Below, piece after piece: positions 35,801-47,606 of a stretch of 64,000 nucleotides of DNA. Source of the stretch: Caenorhabditis elegans. Taxonomy: Eukaryota; Nematoda; Chromadorea; Rhabditida; Rhabditidae. Numbering within the stretch: position 1 is the first letter of the stretch; every line of letters begins with the position of its first letter. Below the pieces are notes generated by a model, which was not told the DNA's origin, made no database searches, and worked only from the letters and a program-made list of their open reading frames with translations. A program made the position numbers and the translations under genes. The stretch spans positions 1,116,001-1,180,000 of the forward strand of contig NC_003280.10 in NCBI RefSeq assembly GCF_000002985.6. Direction: 5' to 3'.

Positions 35801-36375
35801 GTCGGAGTGGTGGAGCATGTCACATCGCTGACGAACTCTCGGCGACTCTTCTCGGAGTTGCTCAGGAATGAGCTCGCCAAAGTTGGAATGGCAGAGATGT
35901 GAGTTTTGGAAAGAAAACTCCTCGGGGAAATCGGTGAAATTTCAGTCAAAAACTTCATTTTTCAACTAAAATCCCCTATTTTCCAGCTGAAAATCTAATT
36001 TTTCCCGAATTTTCAGCTACTCGTCAGCTCCTCACACAGTGAAGCCGTGCCTCGCAACAGCGATGACATGGGTTGAAACGAATCTCCGATCATATGTGCA
36101 ACCGAACAGCTCAATGGACGAGCAATACACACAAATTGAGCAGTATTACGAGACGCAGTTTGTCGATGATCTTGTCATTGCGATTAATGAGGATCGGAAA
36201 CGGTAAATTTTCAGGGTTTTGGCTGAAAATTGGCTGAAATTTCGGTGAAAAACCGACAATTTTCAGCAATAAATTCATAGAAATTATTGATTTTTAAGCC
36301 TAAAATTTGTATTTTTTCAGATATGAACAGCAGCTCAACACGTTTATGAACAAAATTTCTTCGAAGCGACGATAA
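20801..36375 (+). CDS. pod-2: Acetyl-CoA carboxylase POD-2
   Basis: Coding exons: 20801-20858, 20949-21047, 24342-24489, 27908-27989, 28549-28644, 28920-29058, 29655-31566, 31821-31998, 32354-35898, 36017-36202 and 36321-36375; 2165 aa. Residues about 160-700 form the biotin carboxylase domain (LLVATNGIAAMRC; AVWAGWGHASENP; ATP-grasp EGGGGKG near 357; FLELNPRLQVEHPTTEM). The biotin site is AESMKM with Lys near residue 832. The central domain leads to the carboxyltransferase (NSGARIGLS near 1590; LTGYEALNTLLGKKVYTSNN; PEAGELRGGAW near 1950; KFRKPMM). It makes malonyl-CoA for fatty-acid synthesis in the cytosol; in C. elegans it is needed for embryonic polarity and eggshell permeability barrier. 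The first ~150 residues are unlike other carboxylases, and the third exon's acceptor (TTTTTAAG) is weak, so the N-terminus is less certain. Confidence 0.93.
21231..22430. repeat. ~603-bp tandem duplication in pod-2 intron 2
   Basis: TGTCTAAAACCCGGAATTTT begins at 21,231 and again at 21,834. Both copies continue through the same sequence (GATTATCAACAATTTTCATC, AAAAACGTGAAAAAAATACA, TTCAAAACCCTCGAAAAATT). Copies differ by scattered substitutions and homopolymer lengths. Confidence 0.88.
22817..22855. promoter_or_regulatory. Cluster of three TGATAA (GATA-factor) motifs
   Basis: TGATAAG at 22,817, TTATCA at 22,837 and TTATCA at 22,850 lie within 39 bp, in a less AT-rich island (22,680-22,880) of pod-2 intron 2. 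TGATAA is the preferred site of the intestinal GATA factor ELT-2 in worms. Enhancer activity is inferred. Two further TTATCA motifs lie at 27,582 and 27,596, upstream of exon 4. Confidence 0.4.
22930..23890. repeat. Direct repeats of ~320 bp in pod-2 intron 2
   Basis: Three to four degenerate copies start near 22,930, 23,258, 23,572 and 23,830. They share GCTGAAAATGGCTTAAAGTA, GATTAAGAATGAAA and TTTTGGCC followed by T-tracts. Copy order is tandem, with the palindrome at 23,202-23,242 between copies 1 and 2. Confidence 0.7.
23202..23242. repeat. 41-bp perfect palindrome
   Basis: ACGTACATATAGTATCACTA and its exact reverse complement flank a single C. There are no mismatches in the 20-bp arms. 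It sits in pod-2 intron 2. Confidence 0.9.
24490..27907. other. pod-2 intron 3, with promoter-like islands
   Basis: A 3.4-kb intron. From 25,320 to 25,730 there are two degenerate copies of a segment with CTCCTCCCACATCTTGGCTC and GCCGCTGAAT. A C run lies at 25,467-25,486. From 25,740 to 26,470 the base composition is balanced with purine/pyrimidine-rich tracts (GAGACGAGGAGAGGGGG, TCTTCTTCTTCTCCTC). No coding exon could be tied to it. An internal promoter for a shorter pod-2 transcript is possible but not shown. Confidence 0.4.
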
Positions 36376-36677
36376 TAATTTTAACTCGAATTTTTCCCCA
36401 TTTTTAATGCTTTATTGCGCTTTTTCCTCCACTTTTTCCTGTTCTGTGATATACAAGAAACCTATTCAGTGCCTTATTTGATTGACGACTACTTATACTT
36501 TTTAATAATTATATGAAAATTCTTAGCTCCCCGCCCGAAAATTTGCATTTTTTTTTTGGCTCTGTTTTACTGTGTTCTCAGCATTCCCCGCTTCCCTCCC
36601 CCAATTTTTCCTGCTCCGGGTGTTTTAACGGCACCGATTCTTTTTTTTTCAATTTTCTTTCTCTTTACTTGAAGTGT

Positions 36678-36683
36678 AATAAA
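36678..36683 (+). terminator. Likely pod-2 polyadenylation signal AATAAA
   Basis: The AATAAA lies about 300 bp after the pod-2 stop in a plausible 3' UTR. Other near-variants exist upstream, so the real site is uncertain. Confidence 0.45.
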
Positions 36684-37111
36684 TATTGCCTGCCGAACAT
36701 TAAAACCGAGATTTTTTGGCTGAAAAATGGGAAAAAGTCGATGAAAATCTGGAATTTTTGAGCAAAAAGTCTTGGCTTTTGGTAATTTTTTAACGGAAAT
36801 TCGAATTGAGCTAGTTTTGAAACATGGTGCATCGACAGGGGAAAATCATGCCACTGTAAGGTGGTTGACAAATCCACCGAATCCTACAGTGCAACAATCA
36901 TCGTAAAGTAAGAAGAGTGAACCTAAAATTTGAACTGTTATCAATGTACTGGAGATATTTTGATTCTCGCAGTTTTTTTCCAAATCCCCAATTTGTTTCA
37001 GTTCATGGTCATTCCTTCTTACTCATATTGGAGATTTCCAAAATTGTTTAACCAATTACCGGAATTGTTTCAAATTCTTCATAAAATCTTTTTACTGGAA
37101 CACTCATGACA

Positions 37112-38456
37112 TACCGTATATTCTCTAATAGTGCGTCACCCCTTCTTTTTAGTTGCGAAAGCCACTTCAAATATTCGATTACTCCAATGGTATCCTTGTT
37201 CATTCTTTAATAATTTCTAATAAATTTTCACTTAAACATTGCATTTCACTGTCTTTGGGGACAAAATACACAATTTTCATCAATTTTCACATAATATAAT
37301 AAAGGTTTTGGGATGAGCTGTGTAACTCTAGACTATGCGATATTATATAAAAGGGGTTTATTAAGAGGAAAACAGGTACAGCAACCTAACACAGGAATGG
37401 GAAGGAAAAAGGGGAGAAGGGAACGAAAAACGAGTGAATGGGAAAAGGCCTAGAATGAGCGCTCTCGTCGCCTTATATAGTGCGGCGAGAGACGCAGAGA
37501 AGACAGGGGAAATTAGAATACGTCCGCGCCCGCTGTCGGTCGAGATCGTCTCTCCTCCTACTGTAGAGTGTAATGTTGTACGCCTGGTCGTTGTGTGCAT
37601 GCCGGTGACGAGTCCCACGAGTCATCGAGCATCTGAAATCGAACGAAAAGGCACGAAATAATCATAAGTATTTATCTAACTAAAAGTGTTACGAATATAA
37701 GAGTGTGAAAAGGTGCTGATCCTTACAATATTAGGTTTTATGAGGGAATTTTGAGTTCACTACTCTCGAAAGTAGTAACCTCAAAATGAAAATCGAAAAA
37801 TAGTACGGCAGTCTCCAGTAGTCCGGCAGTCTCTAATAGTGCGCAACAGGGGTGTGCGGATAATAGCCGATTTAGCCGAATTCGCCGATCGGCTAATTCG
37901 GCCAACTCGGCTAATATTAGCCGAATTATCTGTTAGCCGACCTTTTTACCGATTAGCCGAATTAGCCGTTAGCCGACTTTTTGGCAGTTCGGCTAATACG
38001 TAGTTATCCATTAGCCGATTTTGGCCGATGTTAGCCGAATTCGCCGATCGGCTATTTCGGCTAATTCAACTAACATATTTTTTTGGAAAACAAAATGTGG
38101 TGAATTTGTATGATTTTTTCCTATTTGAACAGTCGTTCATCCCTGAATTTGCTCAATAACAGTGAACAAATTAACCCAAAACCTGAATTAACAGAATGGA
38201 CAAAAAAAGCTTAACCAAATGAATATTTTCCGAATTAGCCGAAAATTAGCCGATTTGAATGACTGAGATTAGCCGAATTAGCCGTTAGCCGAAAATTTGG
38301 AAATTAGCCGTTAGCCGAATTAGCCGTTAGCCGGTTCTGCAAAAAATCGGCATTAGCCGATTTATCCGTTAGCCGAAAAAATCGGTTATCCGCACACCCC
38401 TGGTGCGCAAGTCGCGAAAGGCCTGGAAATTAGACACTAATAGAGAATATACGGTA
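37112..38456. mobile_element. Terminal-inverted-repeat element, 1345 bp, host of a nested insertion
   Basis: TACCGTATATTCTCTAATAG at the left end (37,112) is matched by its reverse complement ending at 38,456 (CACTAATAGAGAATATACGG then TA) with one mismatch over 22 bp. Internal copies of the end sequence (TCTCTAATAGTGCG at about 37,830) lie next to GTCCGGCAGTCTC. It carries no transposase frame. The interior 37,350-37,730 contains a TATA-like GATATTATATAAAAGG and GC-richer sequence reminiscent of an LTR or promoter. Confidence 0.7.
37847..38402. mobile_element. hAT-like non-autonomous element (556 bp) with 8-bp target duplication
   Basis: Ends are CAGGGGTGTGCGGATAA and its exact reverse complement. 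Flanks are GTGCGCAA at 37,839-37,846 and GTGCGCAA at 38,403-38,410, a perfect 8-bp duplication as made by hAT transposases, which also prefer ends starting CAGGG. The inside is a dense array of TTAGCCGA / TCGGCTAA motifs in both orientations and has no long open frame. It is nested in the 1345-bp element. Confidence 0.88.
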
Positions 38457-38933
38457 GCTATGAAACATGGTGCATCGTCGGCGGATTCAAATACGAGAGA
38501 CTATTTTTGAGAAACGTCCCGTTCTGCTGATTTTCCGTCTTTCACAGTTTTCCTGAAAAAATCTATTGTGAAAACTTGCAACTCCACCATACATCATCAT
38601 TTCCTGCGAAAAATGAAAATGCAAAACACGAAATTTCGTCATAGTAGGTCATAGTAGACAGGTCATATATTCAATTCAAATATGAGTCAGCCTTTGTGGA
38701 AGTGGGCACAAACCATATGTCAGCAAAAACCACACCTTTGGCGGTGACGTCATAGGTCAATTGGAGCAATTTTTGGAGCATGGTATTTGGAGCAATCAAA
38801 CTGCATTAACATGCACCATGAGCATATTTCTAGAGATATTGAGAAAAATCAATGAAATGTCAGCTTTTTAATGGAAAAATAGCGTTTTTTCGACTAAAAG
38901 TTCAAGTTTTCAATGTAAAAAATGTTTTTTTAT

Positions 38934-39051
38934 GGGGTTATTCAAGTAATGTAGAAAGATGTATTTAAATACATATTTTTATGTACTTGAGTACAGTTGT
39001 GACGTAATTTTTCTACACTTTTTAATTTTCCGACACTACTTGAATAACCCC
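38934..39051. mobile_element. Small MITE, 118 bp
   Basis: GGGGTTATTCAAGTA at the left end is mirrored by TACTTGAATAACCCC at the right end. The element has no coding capacity. The inner sequence also contains TGTAGAAA / TTTCTACA-like matches. It is a typical miniature inverted-repeat element. Confidence 0.75.
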
Positions 39052-39247
39052 ATTATTTAAAGGTAATCTAGCTTTTAATTGTAGTTTTCCACAGCAAAAT
39101 TCAATTTTTGACGGAAAATCGTCAAAAACCACATTCAAAACAGGTTGCAGGCTCCCGAAGTCGAGCTCGATGCACCATGAGAAAATTTTAAGTGAAAATC
39201 TCGAAAATTGATGGTTTCCGGGAGTTATTGCTAGTTTTTAAGTAATT

Positions 39248-39566
39248 AAGCCCAAGCATGAACCTAACCCTTAGCCAAAGCCTTAGCCTAAGCATAACCC
39301 TAAGTCTTAGCCTAGGCCTAAGCCTTAGCCTAAGCCTAAGTTTAAACCTAAGTATGCCCACGTGGTGCCAGGCTGTCTCATTGCGGTTTGATCTACAAAA
39401 AATGCGGGAATTTTTCTCCCAGATAAATATAACGTCAGCACACTCATAACCATGCAAAATCAGTTGAAAAGTCTGCGTCTTTTTCCTTTTTTCCCGCATT
39501 TCTCGAAGATCAATCCAAAATCCTAAGCCCAAGCCTAAGCCTACGCCCAAGCCTAAGCCCAGGCTC
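39248..39566. repeat. Degenerate telomere-like repeats (GCCTAA)n in two blocks
   Basis: Blocks at 39,248-39,355 and 39,521-39,566 consist of variants of GCCTAA (reverse complement TTAGGC, the nematode telomere unit), such as TTAGCCTAAGCCTAAG. Some units are changed to CCCTAA or GCCCAA. A 165-bp unrelated segment separates them. Confidence 0.75.
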
Positions 39567-39892
39567 AAAAATCCTGAACGTCTCTGGAGCCCCTATGACT
39601 GTTCTTCTCCCCGGTAAAGATTTGCTGTTGTCAACCTTATTGAGTGGGTGGTGGCCTACACATATGATTCGTCGTGTTTTCCATGACAATCGGCCCCCCT
39701 ATGACGTACATTTTTCAGTATTTTCAGTTTTCCACCCCTCTCAAAATACGCAATTGCTTGCTATGAATTTTCGAAATTCCTAGTTTTATGTCCTTTTTTT
39801 ATTTTCTTGCACACACAAGGAGGCGTCTATTGATAAGGAGGGTGTTACAATAGGTGTGAAAAAAGGAAGAGTCACTATTATGTTTCCATACG

Positions 39893-39922
<30 letters not shown>
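39893..39922. repeat. (TA)15 microsatellite
   Basis: An uninterrupted run of TA dinucleotides of about 30 bp. Confidence 0.95.
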
Positions 39923-39924
<2 letters not shown>

Positions 39925-40314
39925 TAAAAAGTCTGAAACTTTACGTGAACTTTATTTTCAACACAATTTTTTTAGTTCCTTGTTCTAACGTAGTCTAGGC
40001 ATGGTAAGAAGCTTATAGTGTCTAGAATTATCAGTTTTTTGTACTTTTGTGTTAATTATTTTTTGCCAGAAACGTAGGAATTGCCAATTTGTTTATGGCA
40101 CAAATATGCCAATTTTTCGTTAGTTCCAAAATGTTTTGCTCATTTTCAAAACTTTTAGTTTGGTAAGGCTTTTTAAATGTTTTTTTACACAATTTCATAT
40201 TTAAAAAACAGCATTTAATGTTTTTGTAAATTCTAACTATAAAATTCAGATTCAGCACCTAAAATTACCCCTATCACATAATTTTTTGAGACTTTTAGCT
40301 CAACTTTTGTCAAA

Positions 40315-43300
40315 TTGGCTGAGTAGCGACCCAGTTAACCATTGTGATACGGAGTTTTGTCAGTTTTAGTGGAAAATGGCTGAAAAGCTACATGAAAATG
40401 TGAAAATAAATACAGAATCAGATTTTTCAACAAAAATTTTGTTTTGTCAAATTTTGAGTTAACAAGAGAGGGAAAAGTAGTATTCCGAAATCTTTAAAAT
40501 TTAAAATTTTCAAAAAATCTACAGATTTTTGTAAATTTTCAGTACCAAATTTAAAATAGGCGCAAAAAATTACCCTTTTCACAATTTTTTATAGGCTTCT
40601 AGCTCTACTTTCACTAATTTTTGGTAAATTGGCTGAGTAGCGACCCAGTTAACCATTGTGATACGGAGTTTTGCCAGTTTTAGTGGTAATTGGCTAAAAA
40701 TTACGGTTTTTACGTAATAATTAGAGTAAAATTCAAAAAAATCAATGAAAATAGTTTAAATCTTTTTTGGATTAAAAAAATGCACCAAAACACGTTCCGT
40801 ATCAATTTGTGGTCTGTAGGTCACACCTTATCACAATACATATATGCTTATTCCGGTAGTAAATTCCGTAACTTTTCCGGTCTATAAGCCCTATGTCCCT
40901 ATATATTATCAGTTTTGAAGCTCAAAAATCTAAAAATTCCCCCTTTTTCTCACAAAAATTCGGTCTTTTTTGCTTTTCCGGCCTAAACAAACATTAGATT
41001 TTTTTTTATACTTCTCATACTTTTTTACTGTATCAACATTGAGTTTCACATCCGTTTTTGGCAATTTTATGGCCTAAAAACGGAACTTGTATTCAAAAAA
41101 GTTGGAAAATCAAACATGTTTTGTGTTTGAATAGTGTTGTACATAAATTTGAAACTGGAAATTTGAATTTACCATCTAAAGTTACACAGATATGAGAATT
41201 TTCAGCTTATCGTAATCTGTGTAGTTAATTACCCCTACTTTGCAAATTTTAGCCCTCTAGCTCAATTTTCAGGGGTTTGGCTGAGTAGCGACTAGGATAT
41301 TGCGAAATCGACTTTCATTCCCAGTGTTTTTTGCTGAAAACTTGAATTTCTGGAATTTTCAATATTTTCACCAGAATCTCCGTAGTCTATTGCCCCTAAC
41401 CCTTGATTTTCAGCTTTCTAGCTTAAGTTTTGGAAAATTGGCTGCGTAGCGGCTCAGTTAGCCATTGTGATACGGAGCTTTGCTAGTTCTAGTGGTAATG
41501 GATTGAAAATTTTTGGGTCTAGGTAAAATTTTACGCTGATTTTGAAATTAATAACAAAACTTCAAAAAAATTCCTGCAAAAAAAAATTTTGGGACAAAAA
41601 TTTTGATTGCAAAAAAAATTTCTTAAATTTTTTCAAAAATTTTTTTCTTGGAAATTTGCAAATTTGCATGACACATAGGCATATACATATTTTGATGACA
41701 ATTCCCTACAACTAGGTGACCTACCTCTTACGAAATTCGAATCATTTCCTGCAATGGGGATTACAACCTTCTTAGATAGTTTCGGGGAGGGGTGGCGAGA
41801 CATATTTTGCACCTCAAATAGGACACAATTGGACACACATCTTATGACTACTAGTTTTTTTTTGGAAAAGCTTAAGTAGATACCCCTCACACGTCACTTT
41901 TTGGTTAGAAACTAGTAGTATATAAAGTAGCACTGACTACTAAAATTCTAACGAATCTACAGCGATTTTCACATTTTCAAAAAAATTTTCATAATTTTCA
42001 GTATTAAAATTTGAAATCAGCGTCAAAAACTGCTCTGGTACAAAAAATTTCAAAATCCTAGCTCAATTTTCACATTTTTCGGAAAGTTGGCTGGGTAGAG
42101 ACCCAGTTGGCCATTGTGATACGGAGTTTTGTCAGTTTTTGTAGAAAACGACAGAAAGTTTTTGAGATTGTAGAAAAAAATATGGGCTTTTCGAATAATT
42201 GAATAAAATTAATTTTTTTGCAAAAAAAAAATCACAAAAATTTTTGAAAATTTTCACCGAAATTTTTTATGGAAATTTTTTTTAGAGCAAAATTTTAGAA
42301 AACTAGTTCAAAAATCTGAATAAGCATTTTGTGAAACCTAGACACAAAAATTATCATCCAATTACCACTAAAACCGACAAAACTCCGTATCACTATGGTT
42401 AGCTGAGTCGCTACTCAGCCAATTTACAAAATTTTAAGCTAGAAAACTAAAAATTCGAGGGTTAGATGTTGTTTTTGATGCTAAGTCCAAATAAAATGCC
42501 TAAAATTCAAAAAAATCTACTGATTTTTCAGAAAATGATTCATTTATAGCGATTTCGCAATATTAAGTCGCTACTCAGCCAATCTCCCAAAAAATTGAGC
42601 TAGAGGGCTGAAAATTTAGGGATTTAGGTAATTCCAAATGCTGATTCTAATTTCAACATCAAAACCATCTACAAACCACTTTTCTAGTCTATCATCTTTC
42701 ATTTTTCCGACAAAAGTCGTCAGCTGACAGTCAGTGTTAACACCATAATACCAATTTTAAGACCAACTGAAAACCGCGAGCCCCACGACACAACTGTGCC
42801 ATGACTTTTGTTTTTTCTGATTTTTCCGTCAGATAAAACCCGAAAATTTTTTTAATTTCCCTTGACTTCATAACAAAACATAACAAATTCGCTGAGTGTC
42901 GACTTGAAACTTTCCATTTGGTTTCAAAACTGAGGTCAAGAAATGTGTAATTCGGTCTAAGCGGCACTAATTACAAAATGTCACAATTTTGTGGAGTTTT
43001 TGTGGTTTGTAAAGTCACAAAAAACTGGGAACTAGAATTTTTGTGCTGCGAAAATTTGAATTTCGAATTTTGAATTCTTCGCTATTTTTGGAAACATTTT
43101 AGGGAATTTTTAGATTCCGTTTTAATTGTAAGTTAAACTGCGTTCTACTTAAAATTTTGGTAAATTGGCCGAGTAGCGGCCTAGTTAATTGAAAAAAAAA
43201 TTTTTTGAAATTTTTTTCACAAACACGCATTTTTTATTATTTCTTGTAAGCCATTTTCTATTAAATCTGACAATACTCTGTATCACAGTAGTTAGCTGGG

Positions 43301-46300
43301 TCGCTACTCAGCTAATTCGCAAACATTTTGTACATTCGAGTGTTTGTTTGAAAAATTAGAGGGAATTTTAATGTGCATTTCGAATTTACAATCGCAAATA
43401 TTTGTTGGATTGGTTTTTTGGAAAATTTCAACTATTTCAAATTTTTTGTATTTTAAAAGTTCCAAAATACCTTTTGACTTTAATTTTCTAAATTTTTAGT
43501 TCTGTTTTATTTTTCAATAATTTTTAACTTTGTATCACAGTGGTTAACTTGGTCGCTACTCAGCCAATTTACAAAAAATATCTGGAAATTGAGCTAGTGA
43601 GCTATTGAAAACGGAACTTTTACCCAATTTGTTGACTACTGATAAGCACTAATTTAATCAACGTTTCGCTAATTTTTGATAAGAAATTGGCTCCGAAACT
43701 TCTAAATTTTCATGTTTTTCCTCTAGAAAATTACGTTTCTTCTCCACTTTTTTCTTGAATTTTCAGCAATTTCTGGAATTTTTTTTTCAATTTCGCTCAA
43801 CCGGAAACTCATAAACCACGAATTTTCATATTTCTAGTGCTCTATTCGTCACTTATGTGCTCTTCAATGATTGTGTAGTTATCAAATTTCGCAATGGAAT
43901 TTTCCATTTTCTTATCAATTTTCGGCCAGTTTCAACTTCATTTTGACCCGATCTTTCTTTAAATTTCGTCTTAAATTTCAGTGTCATGTGACTAGATTTT
44001 ATTGATTTTGTTTGTGCTCGTTTTCTCAAGTTGCAGACTATTTAGAAACGTCATTTTTCGATTTTTCACACCTTTCTTGCAAAATTTTCTAGGAAAAATT
44101 TTGATGATTTTTGGAGGTTTAAAGTTTAAAAAGTGTGAGAATTGTCATCAAAGGGATCAGTACTTAATTTATGGTTAGATAATAGTAAAATGATGTAATT
44201 ACTATGCTGAAAGATTTTGGGAAAATCGAAAAAAAATTTGAAAAATTTGAAAAAAAAATAAAAAAAATGGAAATTTTTTTTTTCAAAAAATGCTCTAGAA
44301 AATTAAAAACTGGGTTTTCTTCCAAATTTGTATTTAGAAAATAATTTTCCCGTTGAAAGTTGCCCATAAAACCTTTTTTTCTCTTTCAGATCCCTAGCTC
44401 AATTTTGGAAAATTGGCTGAGTAGCGACCCAGTCAACTAATGGGATACGGAACTTTACCAGTTTTTGAGTGAAAAATCTGTTATGTAGCTTTTTTAGACT
44501 AGTTTTGGATACTTGTAAAATACTTTAAATTCAGCAAAAAAAACTTTAGATCCAAACTAAAACTTTAAAAATTTTTAAATTATTTTTCAACTTTTCGAAA
44601 ATTTTCTAGCTGAAAAAAACAATAAAATTCAAATTTTCCAAAGTATTTCAAACAAACTCATAACTTTTCAATTTTTTTTCCATTTTCCACTAAAACTGAC
44701 GAAAATGCTAACTGGGTCGCTAGTCAGCCAATTCAGCAAAAAATTGTGTCAAATGGCTGAAATTTTCTTTTCTTAGCGTAACTTACAGTGGAAAATTTCA
44801 AGAGTTCGTTTTTTGATCCTACTTTTCTACTATCGGACACTTTAAGCCGCTACTCATCTAATTCAAAAAAACATGCAATTTTCGAAAGTTAAAAATATTG
44901 ACGTTATGCTTAAAATGACAAATTTTAAATAATATTTTCAAAATCATCGTCATTTTTCACCTAATACCCTAAGTTTAGAGATTTTTATCACTGAAATTGG
45001 TAAAACTCTGTAGTTGGGTCGCTACTCAGCCAATTTACCAAAAATTGAGCAATAGGGTTGGAAACTTAGTTTTAGACGTAATTTCGTGTGGAAAATTCAA
45101 AAATCTACAAGAAAATTCACAGAAACTTCAAATTTCCCACTTTCCAGCAAGTTTTTACCTCAAAAAATAAAAAATCTAGACTCCCAGATCTCAATAGTTC
45201 CAAATTCCAATCACATGACGCATGGTCACCTATTCTTTGATTCCATTGAGCACATCATTTGCTCATTGGCTCAGAGATCAAACTGTTTGTTTGTTATACA
45301 ATTTTTTGGTGCAAAACCTATTCGGTGGTTGACAGGGGCGCGCGTAACAATAGCCGTTGAGTCACCCCCGCGCCTCCCCCCGGAGAGCCCTTTAAAAGTC
45401 CGAGAAAACGTCATTTTGGGGGGATTTTTGGTCTAAAATTGTGGTTTTTTGCGTGGAAACTTTTGAAAAATGTTGCTAAAGTGCTAAAATTTAGGTTTCT
45501 AGCTCAATTTTCGGTAAATTGTCTGAGTAGCAGTAAACCGTAGTGATACGGAGTTTTGTCAATTTTAACAGGAAATGGCTCATATTTTTTTTGTGAAAGA
45601 CAGAAAAAATAATACTTGTAACATAGATGCGTCAAAAATCAAAAATTAAATTTTTAAAAAAGTTTTCAAAATGTTTGAAAAATTTTTTTTCAAAATTTTT
45701 CCAAAAATTGAAAATTTTCGAAATTTCAGTTTTAAGGAATCTCAAATTCACTTCAACTTTCAAAAAGCCTACAACTTAATCTGCCAGCCCAAAAAATTTC
45801 AGCTAATTTCCATTAAAAGTGAGAAAACTCCGTATTAGGTCAACTGAGTCGCTACTCAGCCAGTTTACCAAAAATTGAGCTAGAGGGCTGAAAATTAGGG
45901 AATAGGCTAAACTGAATACGTTGAAGTTGGAAAATTAACTGAAAATTTGATTAATATTTTGGTTTTTTGAATTTCGGAGAAAAAATTTCAAAAAAGTTTT
46001 GAAAAATTTTTTCACCAAAAAAAAATTTTAGAAGCAAATTTTTTCAAAAACCAGTTAAAAATCTGAATCAGTATCTTGTAAAACCTAGAGACAACATTTT
46101 TCAGCTCGTTATCTCCAAAACTGACTAAACTCCGTATCACTATGGTTAGCTGAGTCGCTGCTCAGCCAAATTGTTAAAACTTGTCTAAATTGAGGTAGAA
46201 GTCTCAAAATTTTTTCCTATGTCTAGTTTTAGCTGCAAAATTCAAATTTAATGCTTAAAATTGAACAAAATCAATTGAATTTTCAGAAAATGAGTAATTT

Positions 46301-47385
46301 ATATCGATTTCGCAATACCTGAGTCGCTACTCTGCCAATTTACTAAATTTTGAGCTAGAAAGCTAAAATTTCATGGCTAGGTGTAGTTTTTCACGCTGAA
46401 TTTGAATATTTAAATATTTTTTCTTTAAAAGTAGTCACAGCTACAGTATACCCATGACAACCCCCGTAAATTTGAAAACATCTAGAAATCGTCATTTTTG
46501 ATGAAAATTCATGCAATTTTCAATGTAAAGCCCCACTTTTTTTTTGGTGAATAGCTTTCTCCTTGCCTGCCCCCCCCCCCCTATTCATTCCCCCCATACC
46601 GCCCATCTTTTCATGATGTTTGCCTTTAAATCGTCTTAAGACCATCACCACAACGTCATTCATGTCATCTCTCACCTCACACAAACTTTTTCGTTTTTTT
46701 TTTTGCCGCCGCTCCACCGTCATTTTCCATGTTTCTTACCAATTTTGGCGCGACACTAATCTTGAAATAATTGGGTCTTGAGTGGAAGCCACGCCCCGAT
46801 TTTCCTGTTTTTCGGGTTTTTAAATACACAAAACAGATGACAAATACACTTTTTAGCCCATGTTTTTGTGGGGTTTTTCCCTGGAATTTTCTGGAAGTTA
46901 CTGTAATTTTGCTCTCTGAAAACCTAACAACAACTATTTTTTTGTAATTTTCAAAACTTTTTTTTTTGAATTCACCGTACTTGGTTTAGTCTATTCCAAA
47001 ATTTACACTGTTCTAGCTCAATTTTTTGGTAGATTGGCTGAGTAGCGGCTCAGTTAACCATTGTGATACTGAGTTTTGTCAGTTTTAATGCTAGAAAGCT
47101 GAAAATTTTTGTGTCTTGACTTTAAGTAGTCCTGATTAGAATTTTAACAAAAAATAAAAAAATTTTGGGAAAAAAATGTCAAAAAAAATTGAAATTTTTT
47201 TTAATTAAAAAAAAAATAATTAGAAAATACAAAAACCACTCTATTTTACTTATTTTAACTTAACTTGTTGAATTCTCTGTGCGTATTCTAGTCTATTCCA
47301 AAATTTATAGCTTCCTAGCGCTTATTTTGAAAATTGGCTGAGTAGCGACTCTGTTATCCATTGTGATACGGAGTTTTGACAGTTT
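40315..47385. repeat. Dispersed ~60-bp motif array (GGCTGAGTAGCGACCCAGTT)
   Basis: Full copies read GGCTGAGTAGCGACCCAGTT, AACCATTGTGATACGGAG and TTTTGTCAGTTTTAGTGG, usually preceded by TCTAGCTCAATTTT. Plus-orientation copies lie near 40,318, 40,632, 41,280, 41,440, 42,087, 43,165, 44,415, 45,520, 47,037 and 47,336. Inverted copies lie near 42,385, 42,560, 43,285, 43,540, 44,705, 45,010, 45,840, 46,135 and 46,320. Spacers are AT-rich and weakly similar. Shorter variants continue at 49,560-51,310 and 55,205-55,700. No supported gene lies in 36,700-47,560. Confidence 0.85.
46570..46581. repeat. Poly-C tract
   Basis: A run of 12 C in a C-rich, relatively unique segment (46,545-46,800) about 1 kb upstream of the next gene. 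The area could hold its promoter, but nothing decisive is visible. Confidence 0.7.
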
Positions 47386-47606
47386 TGATGGAAATTGGCT
47401 GAAAATTTATGTGACGAGGTTTTAAGTAGTGCTGATTTCAAATTTAACAGTTTAGATAAACGAAAAAAAGTTTTTTTTTCAAAAATTTCAGTAATTTTTT
47501 TTATTAAAAAAATTTTTTTCAACTTTTCTTGCTTTCTTTGTAACTTTTTTGAATCTTAAAATTGTCCAACATAAAATTGGTTTATTTCCAGCTCCCAACA
47601 CACAAA

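Noticed and set aside
37319..37727. Solo LTR with TATA box inside the 1345-bp element
   Set aside because: TGT...ACA ends and a TATA-like sequence can be drawn, but no flanking target duplication was found, so it is not claimed.
39188..39568. 126-aa frame rich in LGLGLGL / RLRLRP
   Set aside because: Created by the telomere-like GCCTAA repeats; no gene features.
46520..46723. 67-aa minus-strand frame MTVERRQKKKRKSL...MGGMGGMNRGGG
   Set aside because: Derived from the poly-C/C-rich patch and poly-T run; no splice signals or conserved motif. The patch is more likely promoter sequence.
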